In this document: piece after piece, positions 7,724-17,028 of the stretch | How the letters are laid out: the number at the start of each line of letters is the position of its first letter | Position numbering within the stretch: the first letter of the stretch is position 1 | Assembly (NCBI GenBank): GCA_012031215.1 | Contig: JAAUUB010000006.1 | Coordinates: 1-50,200 of the forward strand | Direction: 5' to 3' | Origin: Microscillaceae bacterium | Lineage (GTDB): Bacteria > Bacteroidota > Bacteroidia > Cytophagales > Microscillaceae | Length of the DNA stretch: 50,200 bases | Position numbers and translations under genes: made by a program | The notes under the pieces: generated by a model | The model's input: only the letters and a program-made list of their open reading frames with translations | Told to the model about the DNA's origin: nothing | Databases searched by the model: none

Positions 7724-9436
7724 TTAAGCCCAAATGAAGGTCTCGGCTCGGTCAAACCATTTTTCAAAAGCCGCCCCGTATTTATCCTCAATAGCATTGC
7801 GCTTAATTTTGAGCGTGGGGGTCATGATGCCGGTTTCTACATTCCAGGCATCGGGCACAATGATGAGCCTTTGGATGCGCTCATAAGGAAATACCTGCCC
7901 GTTTACTTCGGAAAGCGAAGCCATAAGGCCATCCTCTATCTCCTTTCGCGCTTTTTTCTTGCCCTCATCCGACAATACTACCAGGGCCATCGGCTGAGGC
8001 ATTCCTGCCCCCACCACACAAATTTGCTCTATATCCGGGTTGGTTGCAAAGCCCGATTCCAGGGTAAAAGGAGAAACATATTCGCCCTTCGCGGTTTTGA
8101 ACAATTCTTTGACCCTTCCGGTAATAATCAGGAATCCATCTTCATCAATCCGACCCCGGTCGCCTGTGTAGAGCCAGCCATCGCGCAATACCTGGGCGGT
8201 GAGTTCAGGTTGTTTGTAATAGCCCTCCATGACCCATTCGCACTTCATCAGAATTTCACCCGTGTTGGGGTCAATTTTTAGCTCAACCCCTTCCTGTGGT
8301 TCTCCTACGGTGCCAAACTTGATACGGTCGAGGCGCATAGAAGTACAGGCGGCCGTGTTTTCCGACATACCGTATCCTTCCCGAATGGGTACGCCCAGCG
8401 TGCGATACCAGCGAAACAAGGCTTCGGGCATAGGGGCGGCACCCGTGAGTACATATTTGGCCCGGTCCAGGCCCAGGGTTTTTTTGATTTTTTTCTTAAT
8501 CATTCCCGAGAGAATCGGGATTTTAAAGAGGCGGTTCAGTTTTTTGGGAGGAATCTTGGCAAACACCCCTTGCTGAAACTTGGTCCAGATGCGTGGCACG
8601 GCCAGGAAGTGTGTAGGGCGGGTTTCGGCCAGGTTACGGGCAAAGGTGTCCAGGGATTCGGCAAAAGCAATCATGCCCCCGCTGGCCAGGCTGGCCGATT
8701 CTACCACGAGGCGCTCGGCCATGTGATTGAGGGGTAAATACGAAAAATAAACAATCTCCGGCAGTTCATTGCCCAATTGGTCTTTGACCGATTCTTGCAA
8801 GGTGGCAAAGGCATAATAGCTCAGCATCACTCCTTTGGGCACGCCCGTGGTGCCCGAAGTATAGCAAATGGTCATCAGGTCGGCATGTTGGGGGATATAG
8901 TTGTTTTGGAGTGCGGGATATTGGGCCATCAGGTCGTCCCATTTCAGGAAGTGATCGCCCGCCACGGGGGCTCCTCCCGAATAGGGGGGATAGGTAATGA
9001 CGGGCATCGAAGCCGGAATCCCTGCTTTCATTATGTCCCAGCTGTCCAGTTTGCCAACAAACAGCACCTGCGTATCGCTGTGCTCCAGCACTGCCTGGAG
9101 CTGGTCGGCGGTCAGGGTAGGGAAAAAAGGCACCGAAATATGCCCGGCCATCATAATGGCCAAATCGCTCATAACCCAGTGGGCACAGTTTTTTGAGATA
9201 ATCCCAATATGGCTTTTGGGTGCTAAGTCCATCGCTTTGAGGGCCATCGCCATACGACGGGCCTGCTCGCCCACCTCACGCCAGGTATATTCAATCCAAA
9301 GGTCGCCTATGGGCTGGCGCAGATAAACAGCGTGGGGCTTTTGTTGCTCCCATTTATAAAAATGCTCAATCAAAGTGGGCAAGCCACAATGGTCCATTTT
9401 GAACTTTCTCTCTGTATTGATGGCAACTGCTTCCAT
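7724..9436 (-). CDS. AMP-forming long-chain acyl-CoA synthetase
   Basis: 570 residues of the ANL adenylating superfamily. The phosphate-binding loop is YTSGTTGVPKG (about 192-202), the adenine/acyl motif is YGMSEN (about 350), then YTGDRGRIDEDG and the hinge ITGRVKELFKTAKGEYVSP, which is the form seen in fatty acid CoA ligases of the FadD15/long-chain type. It activates a fatty acid with ATP and CoA, probably at the inner membrane for lipid synthesis or breakdown. The start at 9436 is favoured over 9466 because a TATTTTTG promoter element (9464-9471) overlaps the upstream start. The gene is intact, in contrast to many neighbours. Confidence 0.9.
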   Translation of the reverse strand: MEAVAINTERKFKMDHCGLPTLIEHFYKWEQQKPHAVYLRQPIGDLWIEYTWREVGEQARRMAMALKAMDLAPKSHIGIISKNCAHWVMSDLAIMMAGHISVPFFPTLTADQLQAVLEHSDTQVLFVGKLDSWDIMKAGIPASMPVITYPPYSGGAPVAGDHFLKWDDLMAQYPALQNNYIPQHADLMTICYTSGTTGVPKGVMLSYYAFATLQESVKDQLGNELPEIVYFSYLPLNHMAERLVVESASLASGGMIAFAESLDTFARNLAETRPTHFLAVPRIWTKFQQGVFAKIPPKKLNRLFKIPILSGMIKKKIKKTLGLDRAKYVLTGAAPMPEALFRWYRTLGVPIREGYGMSENTAACTSMRLDRIKFGTVGEPQEGVELKIDPNTGEILMKCEWVMEGYYKQPELTAQVLRDGWLYTGDRGRIDEDGFLIITGRVKELFKTAKGEYVSPFTLESGFATNPDIEQICVVGAGMPQPMALVVLSDEGKKKARKEIEDGLMASLSEVNGQVFPYERIQRLIIVPDAWNVETGIMTPTLKIKRNAIEDKYGAAFEKWFDRAETFIWA

Positions 9437-9463
9437 AAAGCACAAATTTTTCTTTGTTTTTGA

Positions 9464-9471
9464 CAAAAATA
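9464..9471 (-). promoter_or_regulatory. -7 element of the acyl-CoA synthetase gene
   Basis: TATTTTTG on the minus strand. A TTG-like -33 lies at about 9495-9500 with a slightly long spacer (23). It supports the ATG at 9436 as the true start. Confidence 0.45.
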
Positions 9472-9604
9472 GTAAAACAATCTTAAAAAGTTGGCAAAAA
9501 CCAAAAAAACAGCGGCTTTCTTTCTTCTAGCTTTAAAAAAGACAAAAAAAGCCTTCGTTTTTAGAATAAATCTGTATTTTTAAGAATTTTCAGGCCAAAA
9601 TTCA

Positions 9605-10309
9605 ATGACAATGCAAATAGAAGCCATTCTGGATCTCTTTGAGAAAACCTTTGAAGACCGCCAGTTGACCCGGGGCGAAAGACAGGCCCTTTCCCAGATT
9701 TTGCAGGATACAACGCTTTCACCCCAAAATATAGGGTATCTGCGCAACCAGATTTTTACTTTCGCCAAAGAGCATTTGCTGAGCTTCAGTGCGATTCAAG
9801 TCCTGGATTGGCTGGAGAAGGCCAACAAACTGCTGGCCAGCCAACAAAAGGTCGAATTGCGCCCGGCAGAAGCTTATTTTAGCCCGGGTGAGGAATGCCG
9901 CCAGGCTTTGCTGCGCTATATCCGGCAGGCACGCCAACAGCTTTGGGTATGCGTATTTACCATTAGTGATGATTTGATTACCGAAGCCCTGCGGGAGGCT
10001 TTTCGCCGGAAAGTCAATCTGCGGATATTGACCGATGATGATAAAAGTTTTGACAAAGGTTCGGATATTCGGGATTTGGCTCTGACCGGAGTGCCGGTCA
10101 GGATGGACAATACCCCCAATCACATGCACCACAAGTTTGCCCTCATTGACCAGGAGGTACTCATCACCGGCAGCTATAACTGGACTCGCAGCGCCGCACG
10201 CTACAATCATGAGAACATTGTAATTTTGTACGAACCCACGCTCATCGAAACCTTTACCCGGGAATTTGAGCGGCTCTGGGGAGAAATGGTAGATTTTAAG
10301 ATGTATTGA
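9605..10309 (+). CDS. Phospholipase D-like (single HKD) protein
   Basis: 234 residues. An alpha-helical N-terminal region of about 85 residues precedes a PLD-like domain with the catalytic motif H175-x-K177-x4-D182 (HHKFALID) and the following GSYNW (189-193). A single HKD motif is the form of the Nuc/MitoPLD group, which act as dimers on phosphodiester bonds of nucleic acids or lipids. There is no signal peptide, so it is likely cytosolic; a nuclease role is more probable than lipid hydrolysis, but that is inference. Two ATGs lie two codons apart; the first is taken. It is divergent from the acyl-CoA synthetase gene and convergent with menA. Confidence 0.85.
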   Translation: MTMQIEAILDLFEKTFEDRQLTRGERQALSQILQDTTLSPQNIGYLRNQIFTFAKEHLLSFSAIQVLDWLEKANKLLASQQKVELRPAEAYFSPGEECRQALLRYIRQARQQLWVCVFTISDDLITEALREAFRRKVNLRILTDDDKSFDKGSDIRDLALTGVPVRMDNTPNHMHHKFALIDQEVLITGSYNWTRSAARYNHENIVILYEPTLIETFTREFERLWGEMVDFKMY

Positions 10310-10315
10310 ATCAGA

Positions 10316-11216
10316 TCAGTCCCATAAATTTCCCAGACCAAATAACAATACAAAAAGCAGGGTAGTCAGGGCCAATTGCCTCAGATAGGGGTCGAGGGCA
10401 AGGGCTTGGGTATGCTTTTTCACGGCCCAGGCATTGCGTCCGAGCAAAGGCAATACTAACAAAAAAATTCCCTGCAAGGGGATGCCGATACTGGCTGGCG
10501 GTATAGACCAGGGCCGTCAGCAATGCCAATGCCAACAAAATCCAGTGATACCAGACTGCATAACGGCGGCCCAGCCGAACCGGCACAGACTTTTTGCCTG
10601 CTTGTTGGTCGGAGTGAAGGTCGCGGATATTGTTGAGGTTGAGCACCCCCACCGCCAAAAAACCACAGGCAGCAGCGGGAAGCAATATAGCGGGTTTAAA
10701 CTGCCCCACGTGCAGGTAATAAGTGCCCCCAACCGCCACCAGTCCAAAAAAAACAAACACGGAAGCATCGCCCAGTCCCACATAACCATAAGGTTTGCGC
10801 CCTACGGTGTAGGTAATGGCGGCCAGAATTGCCAAAAGCCCCAAACCGAGGAAAAACAAGAAATCGGCCCAGGTATGCAATGCTAGCCACAAAAGCCCCA
10901 ACCCGGACCCCAGCGAAAGCAAGCTGAAAAGTACCAATGCCTGGGCCATTTGCAGACGTGAAATTTTGCCCGTTTGTACCAGCCGGGCAGGCCCTTCGCG
11001 CTGGGCTCCGTCCACACCGCTCACACTGTCGCCATAGTCATTGGCAAAATTGGAAAGGATTTGCAGGAAGAGCGTGGTCAATATGCAAAGTGCAAAAACC
11101 CAGCCCCGGAAGGCACCTTCGTGCGCGGCCAGAAAGCTTCCCATCCCTATGCTGGCCATCGCCAGGGGCAGTGTGCGAAGGCGGGCTGCCGCCAGCCAGT
11201 CTTGTATGCTTGCCAC
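10316..11216 (-). CDS. menA: 1,4-dihydroxy-2-naphthoate prenyltransferase (MenA), one frameshift
   Basis: UbiA-superfamily membrane prenyltransferase that attaches the polyprenyl tail to DHNA in menaquinone synthesis. About 299 residues and eight or nine hydrophobic helices. The first aspartate motif is NFANDYGD (followed by SGVDG), the second is NNIRDLHSD; the AARLRTLPLA start and GRKPYGYVGLGD loop are typical of MenA rather than of UbiA. At 10478-10481 a G run (C on the coding strand) seems to have gained one base; removing it gives HPLQGIFLLVLPLLGRNAW and a hydrophobic last helix ending GNLWD with a stop at 10316-10318. The start is GTG at 11216 or TTG at 11219; no ATG fits. A TACGTTTG -7 site at 11287-11294 could drive it. 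Confidence 0.85.
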
Positions 11217-11331
11217 CAATCAGAAAATTATAGTTGAAAAAAAACCTTGTTCAGCTTCATTGCCCGGCTTGCGCCTTATCAGGGGGCAAACGTAAGCCCG
11301 GCAACTGCGATTTGATACGGCCTGAAAGCAA

Positions 11332-11367
11332 ATATGAAACCCGCGCATTTAGGCCCAGGTTTCATAT
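11332..11367 (-). terminator. Ten-base-pair hairpin after the glutathione peroxidase gene
   Basis: Perfect inverted repeat ATATGAAACC/GGTTTCATAT (11332-11341 with 11358-11367), 16 bases past the stop at 11383. The downstream tract on the minus strand (TTGCTTTCAGG) is only weakly T-rich, so termination is uncertain. Confidence 0.45.
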
Positions 11368-11382
11368 CAAGTGGAGGACAGC

Positions 11383-11966
11383 TTATTGAATAGCGCCCAA
11401 AATATCGTCGCCCAGGGGATCTACGCCCGAAGCAAAAAACTTGAGCAATTCACCTTTTTCATTCACCAAGTACTTGCAGAAGTTCCAGCCCGGGGCCTGG
11501 TCATTCCAACCATTCATTTCTTTTTTGGAGAGCCACTGGTAGAGGGCGTGTTGGTCTTCGCCTTTGACTGAGATTTTTTCAAACATCTGAAAAGTTACAC
11601 CATAATTCTTTTGCAAAACTCAGCGATTTGTTCGTGCGAGCCGGGTTCCTGGCCGCCAAAATTATTGGCCGGAAAACCTAATACGACCACTTTGTCGCCA
11701 TACTGCTCGTGAAGTTTTTGCAGTTTTTCATATTGTGGCGTGAAACCACAGCGCGAAGCTACATTGACCAGCAATACTTTTTTGCCTTTGAAACGGGCAA
11801 AATCAATTTCTTCGTTGCCTTCCAGCGATTTGAGCTTAAAGTCATAAAAAGAGTCCTTTGCATTCAGATTTGCCATACTTGCTGTATCGGGTTTGGTTTT
11901 AATTTCTTTGAGGCCACAAGCAGCCAGGCTGGCCAGCATTAAAAAAGCAATCAGTGTGAAGCGCAT
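11383..11966 (-). CDS. Glutathione peroxidase-family lipoprotein, one frameshift
   Basis: About 194 residues. Lipobox LASLAAC at Cys17, so exported and lipid-anchored. The thioredoxin-like GPx fold shows NVASRCGFTPQYEKLQ with the peroxidatic Cys73, LGFPANNFGGQEPG with Gln106, and WNFCKYLV holding the catalytic Trp/Asn. Cys in place of selenocysteine is the usual bacterial form, which normally takes electrons from thioredoxin. At 11609-11612 (four T) one base appears lost; restoring it reads EFCKKNYGVTFQMF and joins the two halves. It should detoxify hydrogen or lipid peroxides in the envelope. It has no operon partner visible. Confidence 0.9.
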
Positions 11967-12156
11967 ATTTTTTGAATTTTTATTTTAAAAACCCGGAAAG
12001 GCAAAGATTGTTTTTTTGAGCAGGTGCTGGCTATGACCCTTGCTTCAGGCGGGCAGAGGGCACCTCGGGGGCAGTGGTTTGCAAACCAGCAATTTTCTCT
12101 AAAAAATTTTATTTGGCGGCTTGTCCACCTTTTATTTATTTTAGCCCCATACTTAT

Positions 12157-12303
12157 ATGCAAAGAACAAGGCGAATGTCCCATCCTGCACAAACACTTTG
12201 GCGCAAATTTTTTTCGAGCTGGCCTTTTGTATATGCGCTGGTGTTGTTTACACTGGGCTTGTATATTGTATTTTTTTATTGGTTTTCTGGCTGGTATCGC
12301 TAG
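12157..12303 (+). CDS. Tiny single-helix membrane protein just upstream of the symporter
   Basis: 48 codons from ATG 12157 to TAG 12301-12303. The product has a basic start (MQRTRRMSHPAQTLWRKFF), one hydrophobic helix (VYALVLFTLGLYIVFFYWF) and a short tail SGWYR, which predicts a single membrane pass with the N-terminus inside. It ends 18 bases before the symporter start on the same strand. Small subunits before SSS transporters are known (for example the DUF485 and DUF4212 families), but this one is shorter and I do not recognise it as either. The other two frames across this stretch look less protein-like. I rate it as a probable real small gene. Confidence 0.5.
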   Translation: MQRTRRMSHPAQTLWRKFFSSWPFVYALVLFTLGLYIVFFYWFSGWYR

Positions 12304-12321
12304 CCTGGGGGTAAATTTGGT

Positions 12322-14062
12322 ATGGAAATTCTGGACTGGTTGGTGTTGCTGGGCAGCACTTTTGGCATTGTTTGGTATGGTCTCTGGAAAAGCCGGGGGG
12401 AAAAGAACATAGATGATTATCTCAGGGGGGGGCATAGTTTGCCCTGGTACACCATCAGCCTGTCGGTGATTGCCACGCAGGCCAGCGCAATTACCTTTCT
12501 ATCGGCACCTGGCCAGGCCTATGTAGATGGTATGCGCTTTGTCCTTTTTTATCTGGGACTACCCATTGCGATGGTTGTCATATCGGCGGTGATGGTGCCC
12601 TTATATTATAGGCTAAATGTGATTACGGCCTACGAATTTCTGGAAAACCGCCTGGATTTGAAAAGCCGGGTGCTCACCGCTTTTTTCTTTTTGATTCAGC
12701 GGGGGCTGGCGGCTGGGGTAAGCATTGCCGCTCCGGCCATTGTTTTGTCCGTGGTACTCAATTTCAACATTACCATCATTAATTTTTTCATCGGGCTGGT
12801 GGTTGTGCTCTACACTGTTACGGGCGGCTCGCGGGCCGTAAGCCAGACCCAAAAGTTACAAATGATTACCATACTGGGCGGCATGGCCTGGGCCGGCTAT
12901 CTGGTCATTGCGCTTTTGCCAAAAGAAGTGGGCTGGGAAGGGGCGATGTATCTGGCCGCCCAGACGGATAAATTCAACACGATGGATTTTTCTTTTGATT
13001 TAAACAACCGCTACACGCTTTGGTCGGGCTTATTGGGGGGCTTTTTTTTACAGATGGCTTATTTTGGTACTGACCAGTCGCAGGTAGGGCGTTATCTGGG
13101 GGGCACCTCTTTGAGGCAAATACGGCTGGGCCTGCTCTTTAATGGAGTATTTAAAATTCCGATGCAATTTGCCATCTTATATATTGGGGCCATGCTCTTT
13201 ATTTTTTATCAGTTTCAGGCCCCCCCCTCATTTTCAATACCTCCGTTGAGCAAAAATTGTCCAAAACGGTTACACTGAAGAACTCCGGCAATTGGAACAA
13301 AGGCAAAAGGCGATTTTTCAGGAAAGAGAAGAAGCGGCCCAGGCTTTGCTCCGGGCAAGGCACAACCCGGAAAAGGAGGCGGTTTTGCCCAAGCAGCGCT
13401 ATCTGGAAGCGCACGAAGCCGCCAAAGCCCTGCGTGCCGAAACGGGTCGCCTCATCCAAAAGGCGGAGGGCAGAAGCCCTGCTGCGCCAAATTTTCAAAA
13501 AGACCTCGATTACATGAATAATATAGATGCCAACTATATTTTTCTCTCCTTTGTAACCCGTTTTCTTCCAGCCGGGCTGGTGGGTTTGCTGATTGCCGTT
13601 ATTTTGATGGCTTCTATGTCCACTACGGCCTCAGAACTCAACGCCCTGGCTTCTACCAGTACGGTGGATATTTATAAACGCTTGCTTCGCCCTGATGCTT
13701 CCGAAAAACATTATTTAGCGATTTCCCGTCTGCTTACCTTGTTTTGGGGCGGTCTGGCCATATTTTTTGCCCAATTGGCCAGCCACCTGGGCACACTCAT
13801 TGAGGCAGTCAATATTTTAGGCTCTTTATTTTATGGAACCATTCTGGGGATTTTCTTACTGGCCTTTTGGCCACGCCGGGTTTCGGGGCATGCCGCTTTT
13901 GGCGCAGCCATATTGACCGAGCTATTGGTCGTTCTCGTTTACCTGGAGCTTTTCGGCTTCAAAATCGCCTATCTCTGGCTCAATATGCTGGGCTGCGGAG
14001 GGGTTGTGCTCTTTGCGCTTTTTTTAGAAATGCTGCTTCAGGGGCGTAAACTACTGCGATAG
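12322..14062 (+). CDS. Sodium:solute symporter (SSS family) with large cytoplasmic/periplasmic loop, two frameshifts
   Basis: About 580 residues after repair. The N-terminal half has the SSS features LGSTFGIVWYGLWKSRG, YLRGGHSLPWY, SVIATQASAITFLSAPGQAY and AYEFLENRLD, and a later GTDQSQVGRYL motif of the LeuT-like fold. Two bases appear lost: in the C run at 13220-13227 and at 13270-13271. Restoring them joins a hydrophilic, helix-rich segment of about 90 residues (EQRQKAIFQEREEAAQALL and following, to about 13510) to the last helices, FLPAGLVGLLIAVILMASMSTTASELNALA and onward. Sodium drives uptake of an organic solute; which one is unknown. The long charged loop between helices 8 and 9 is a known trait of some Bacteroidota members of the family. 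Confidence 0.85.
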
Positions 14063-14165
14063 CCCGGCTTGAGGAGGCGTTTTGTCGAGCCTTTCATCAT
14101 TTTATTAAATTGCATCATCAACAAAAACAATCAAAACGGGAAACAACTTTCTCAAAAAGCTGTTG

Positions 14166-14173
14166 TATATTTG
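14166..14173 (+). promoter_or_regulatory. -7 element before sufB
   Basis: TATATTTG fits TAnnTTTG; about 46 bases upstream of the sufB ATG. The -33 position is T-rich rather than a clean TTG. Confidence 0.45.
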
Positions 14174-14218
14174 CTTAGATTATAATAAGTCTAAATAAAC
14201 CCCGAACCTCACCTAATT

Positions 14219-15663
14219 ATGAGCAAAGAAGTGGACGTATTAGAACAACATATAAATTCGGATTATAAATACGGCTGGGAAACCAAAATCGAGATGGAAT
14301 CAGCCCCCAAAGGGCTGAATGAGGACACCATACGGTTTATCTCAGCTAAAAAGAATGAGCCCGATTGGATGCTGGAGTGGCGGCTCAATGCCTATCACCA
14401 CTGGCTCACGATGAAAGAGCCTACCTGGCAAAATGTCAGTTTCCGCCCATCAATTACCAAGATGTGATTTATTATGCGGCTCCCAAGCAAAAAGTACAGC
14501 CTAAAAGCCTGGATGAAATAGACCCAGAATTGCTGGCTACCTTCGAGAAATTGGGCATTTCGCTCAACGAGCAGAAACGCCTGACCGGAGTGGCCGTGGA
14601 TGCCGTAATGGACAGTGTTTCCATCGGCACTACTTTTAAGGAAAAACTGGCCGAAATGGGCATTATTTTTTGCGCTATGAGCGAAGCCATTCAGGAGCAC
14701 CCCGAGCTGGTGCGCCAATACCTGGGCAAGGTAGTGCCTACCAATGACAATTATTTTGCTGCTCTCAACTCGGCTGTTTTTAGCGATGGCTCCTTCTGCT
14801 ATATTCCCAAGGGCGTGCGTTGCCCTATGGAGCTTTCCACATATTTCCGCATCAATGCGGCCAATACTGGTCAGTTTGAGCGTACCTTGCTTGTGGCCGA
14901 TGCGGGTAGCTATGTGAGTTATTTGGAAGGCTGTACGGCTCCTATGCGTGATGAAAATCAACTTCATGCCGCCGTAGTTGAACTGATTGCGCTGGAAAAT
15001 GCCGAAATCAAATATTCTACCGTCCAAAATTGGTATCCGGGCAACAAAGAAGGCAAAGGCGGAATTTATAACTTCGTAACCAAAAGGGGCATCTGCGAAG
15101 GTAATCATTCAAAAATCTCCTGGACGCAGGTTGAAACGGGCTCAGCCATCACCTGGAAATACCCCAGTTGTATTCTTAAAGGGGATTATTCTATTGGTGA
15201 ATTTTATTCGGTGGCTGTTACCAATAACCACCAGCAGGCCGACACCGGCACCAAAATGATTCATATTGGCAAAAACACCAAGAGTCGGATTGTTTCCAAG
15301 GGCATCTCGGCGGGCAAAAGCCAAAACTCTTACCGGGGCCAGGTGAAAATCTTCAAAAGAGCAGAAAATGCCCGCAATTTTTCTCAATGCGATTCACTGC
15401 TGATGGGCGACCAATGCGGGGCCCACACTTTTCCTTATATCGAGGTAGATAACCGCACCGGAACCGTTGAACACGAAGCTACCACCTCTAAGATTGGCGA
15501 AGACCAACTCTTTTACTGTACCCAGCGAGGCATTGACCCCGAAACGGCAGTAGCCCTGATTGTCAATGGCTATGCCAAAGAGGTCTTGAAACAATTGCCG
15601 ATGGAGTTTGCCGTAGAAGCCCAAAAGCTGCTGGCCATCAGCCTGGAAGGCAGTGTAGGCTAA
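14219..15663 (+). CDS. sufB: Fe-S cluster assembly scaffold SufB, one frameshift
   Basis: 481 residues after repair. SufB is the scaffold of the SufBC2D complex that builds iron-sulfur clusters in the cytosol. Landmarks are [18 protein letters not shown] at the start, [74 protein letters not shown] and [17 protein letters not shown]. One base is missing near 14435-14437 (expected [18 protein letters not shown]), which otherwise breaks the gene into two overlapping pieces. A terminator follows at once, and no sufC, sufD or sufS follows, although these normally form one operon. The rest of the system must lie elsewhere in the genome. Confidence 0.95.
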
Positions 15664-15692
15664 GCCTCCAATATAATACTGGTCTTTTTTTG

Positions 15693-15719
15693 AGCCTTCC
15701 AGAGATGGGAGGCTTTTTT
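15693..15719 (+). terminator. Intrinsic terminator of sufB
   Basis: Stem AGCCTTCC/GGGAGGCT (15693-15700 with 15707-15714, one G-T pair) followed by six T. It starts 30 bases past the sufB stop. Confidence 0.85.
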
Positions 15720-15814
15720 GTTGGATAAAACCCTTTGGGAAGCAAGGCCGACAGACATAAGAATGGAAAGAAAACGAAATAAAATGTCTTGATTGCCTGT
15801 CTAAACCTTTTCTA

Positions 15815-15851
15815 CATAAAAAACCCCTGATAATTTAGTGATTATCAGGGG
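15815..15851 (-). terminator. Intrinsic terminator after the initiator tRNA gene
   Basis: Eleven-base perfect stem CCCCTGATAAT/ATTATCAGGGG (15824-15834 with 15841-15851), loop of six, and a T run on the minus strand (complement of the A run 15818-15823). It ends the tRNA-Met transcript. Confidence 0.85.
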
Positions 15852-15869
15852 TCTATCGGCTTTACTTCG

Positions 15870-15942
<73 letters not shown>

Positions 15943-15988
15943 CTGTTATTAGGCTACAAAGATGCTGGCTTTTTCCGAGAAAAACAAG

Positions 15989-15996
15989 TATCTTTG
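15989..15996 (+). promoter_or_regulatory. -7 element of era
   Basis: TATCTTTG, 15 bases upstream of the era ATG at 16012. The -33 region is T-rich only. The spacing implies a very short leader for era and shares the spacer with the divergent tRNA-Met gene. Confidence 0.5.
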
Positions 15997-16011
15997 CCAA
16001 AAAATATTTTT

Positions 16012-16929
16012 ATGGCCGAAATGGCAGACGCACCTCAAGCCGCCTTGCTGCATAAAGCGGGCTTTGTCAGCATCATTGGCAAGCCCAATGTGGGCAAATC
16101 TACCCTGATGAATCAGATGGTGGGCGAGCGCCTTTCCATCATCACGCCCAAAGCCCAAACCACCCGCCACCGTATTATGGGTATTCTCAATGGCGAGGAT
16201 TTCCAGATAGTCTATTCGGATACCCCCGGCATTATAGAACCAAAATATGCCTTGCACCAGTCTATGATGCATTTTGTCAGAATGGCCCTCGAAGATGCCG
16301 ATGTGCTCATCTGGCTCACCGACATTCACGAAAAGCACGATGAAAGCCCCGTGCAGGCCCTGCTTCAAAATGTGCGTGTGCCGGTTTTCTTGCTTATCAA
16401 TAAAATTGACCTCTCCAACCAGGCCGAAGTAGAGGCCAAAGTGGCGCATTGGGAGGCGCAGTTGCCTTTTTTGAAAGCCATTATTCCGCTTTCGGCCCGG
16501 GAAAACTTTAACGTGGACACGGTTTTGCAGCAAATCAAGGACTGCCTGCCCGAACACCCGCCTTTCTTCTCCAAAGACGAAGTTACGGACAAACCCGCCC
16601 GCTTTTTTGCTTCCGAAATCATTCGCGAAAAAATCTTTCTCAATTACAAACAGGAAATTCCTTACTCTTCTGAGGTGGTCATCACGGCTTTTAAAGAGGT
16701 CAAAGACATTATCCGAATCAGTGCCGAAATAATGGTGGAGCGTGTCAGTCAGAAAGGCATCCTGATAGGAAAAGGCGGGGCATCGCTCAAAAAAGTAGGC
16801 ATAGAAGCCCGCCAGGACTTGGAAGCCTTTTTTGGCAAACAGGTATTTTTAGAACAATTTGTGAAAGTAGAAGAAAGATGGCGCAATGAACCCAAAAAAC
16901 TGAAAAGATTTGGCTACAGCGGCGGCTAG
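16012..16929 (+). CDS. era: GTPase Era
   Basis: 305 residues. Era binds the 3' end of 16S rRNA and helps 30S subunit assembly. The P-loop is GKPNVGKST (23-31), switch/G3 is DTPG (70-73), G4 is NKID (130-133), and the KH RNA-binding domain carries the GKGG loop (253-256). The ATG at 16012 is preferred to the long upstream read-through, which would run through the tRNA-Met gene on the other strand. Intact. It is followed on the same strand by an alpha/beta hydrolase and der, so three genes likely share a transcript. Confidence 0.95.
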   Translation: MAEMADAPQAALLHKAGFVSIIGKPNVGKSTLMNQMVGERLSIITPKAQTTRHRIMGILNGEDFQIVYSDTPGIIEPKYALHQSMMHFVRMALEDADVLIWLTDIHEKHDESPVQALLQNVRVPVFLLINKIDLSNQAEVEAKVAHWEAQLPFLKAIIPLSARENFNVDTVLQQIKDCLPEHPPFFSKDEVTDKPARFFASEIIREKIFLNYKQEIPYSSEVVITAFKEVKDIIRISAEIMVERVSQKGILIGKGGASLKKVGIEARQDLEAFFGKQVFLEQFVKVEERWRNEPKKLKRFGYSGG

Positions 16930-17028
16930 CCCTCGGAACTTGGATAAATCGGTCTTTTATCATCAGGAAAACAAAATATCCTCATACCAATTGCTTGCGC
17001 TGAAAGCAAGGTGCTAATCCATAAAAAA

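Noticed and set aside
12024-12314. Longer hydrophobic frame overlapping the tiny membrane protein
   Set aside because: Its hydrophobicity reflects the same T-rich DNA read in another frame; start region is full of unlikely residues. The 48-codon frame has a better charge pattern.
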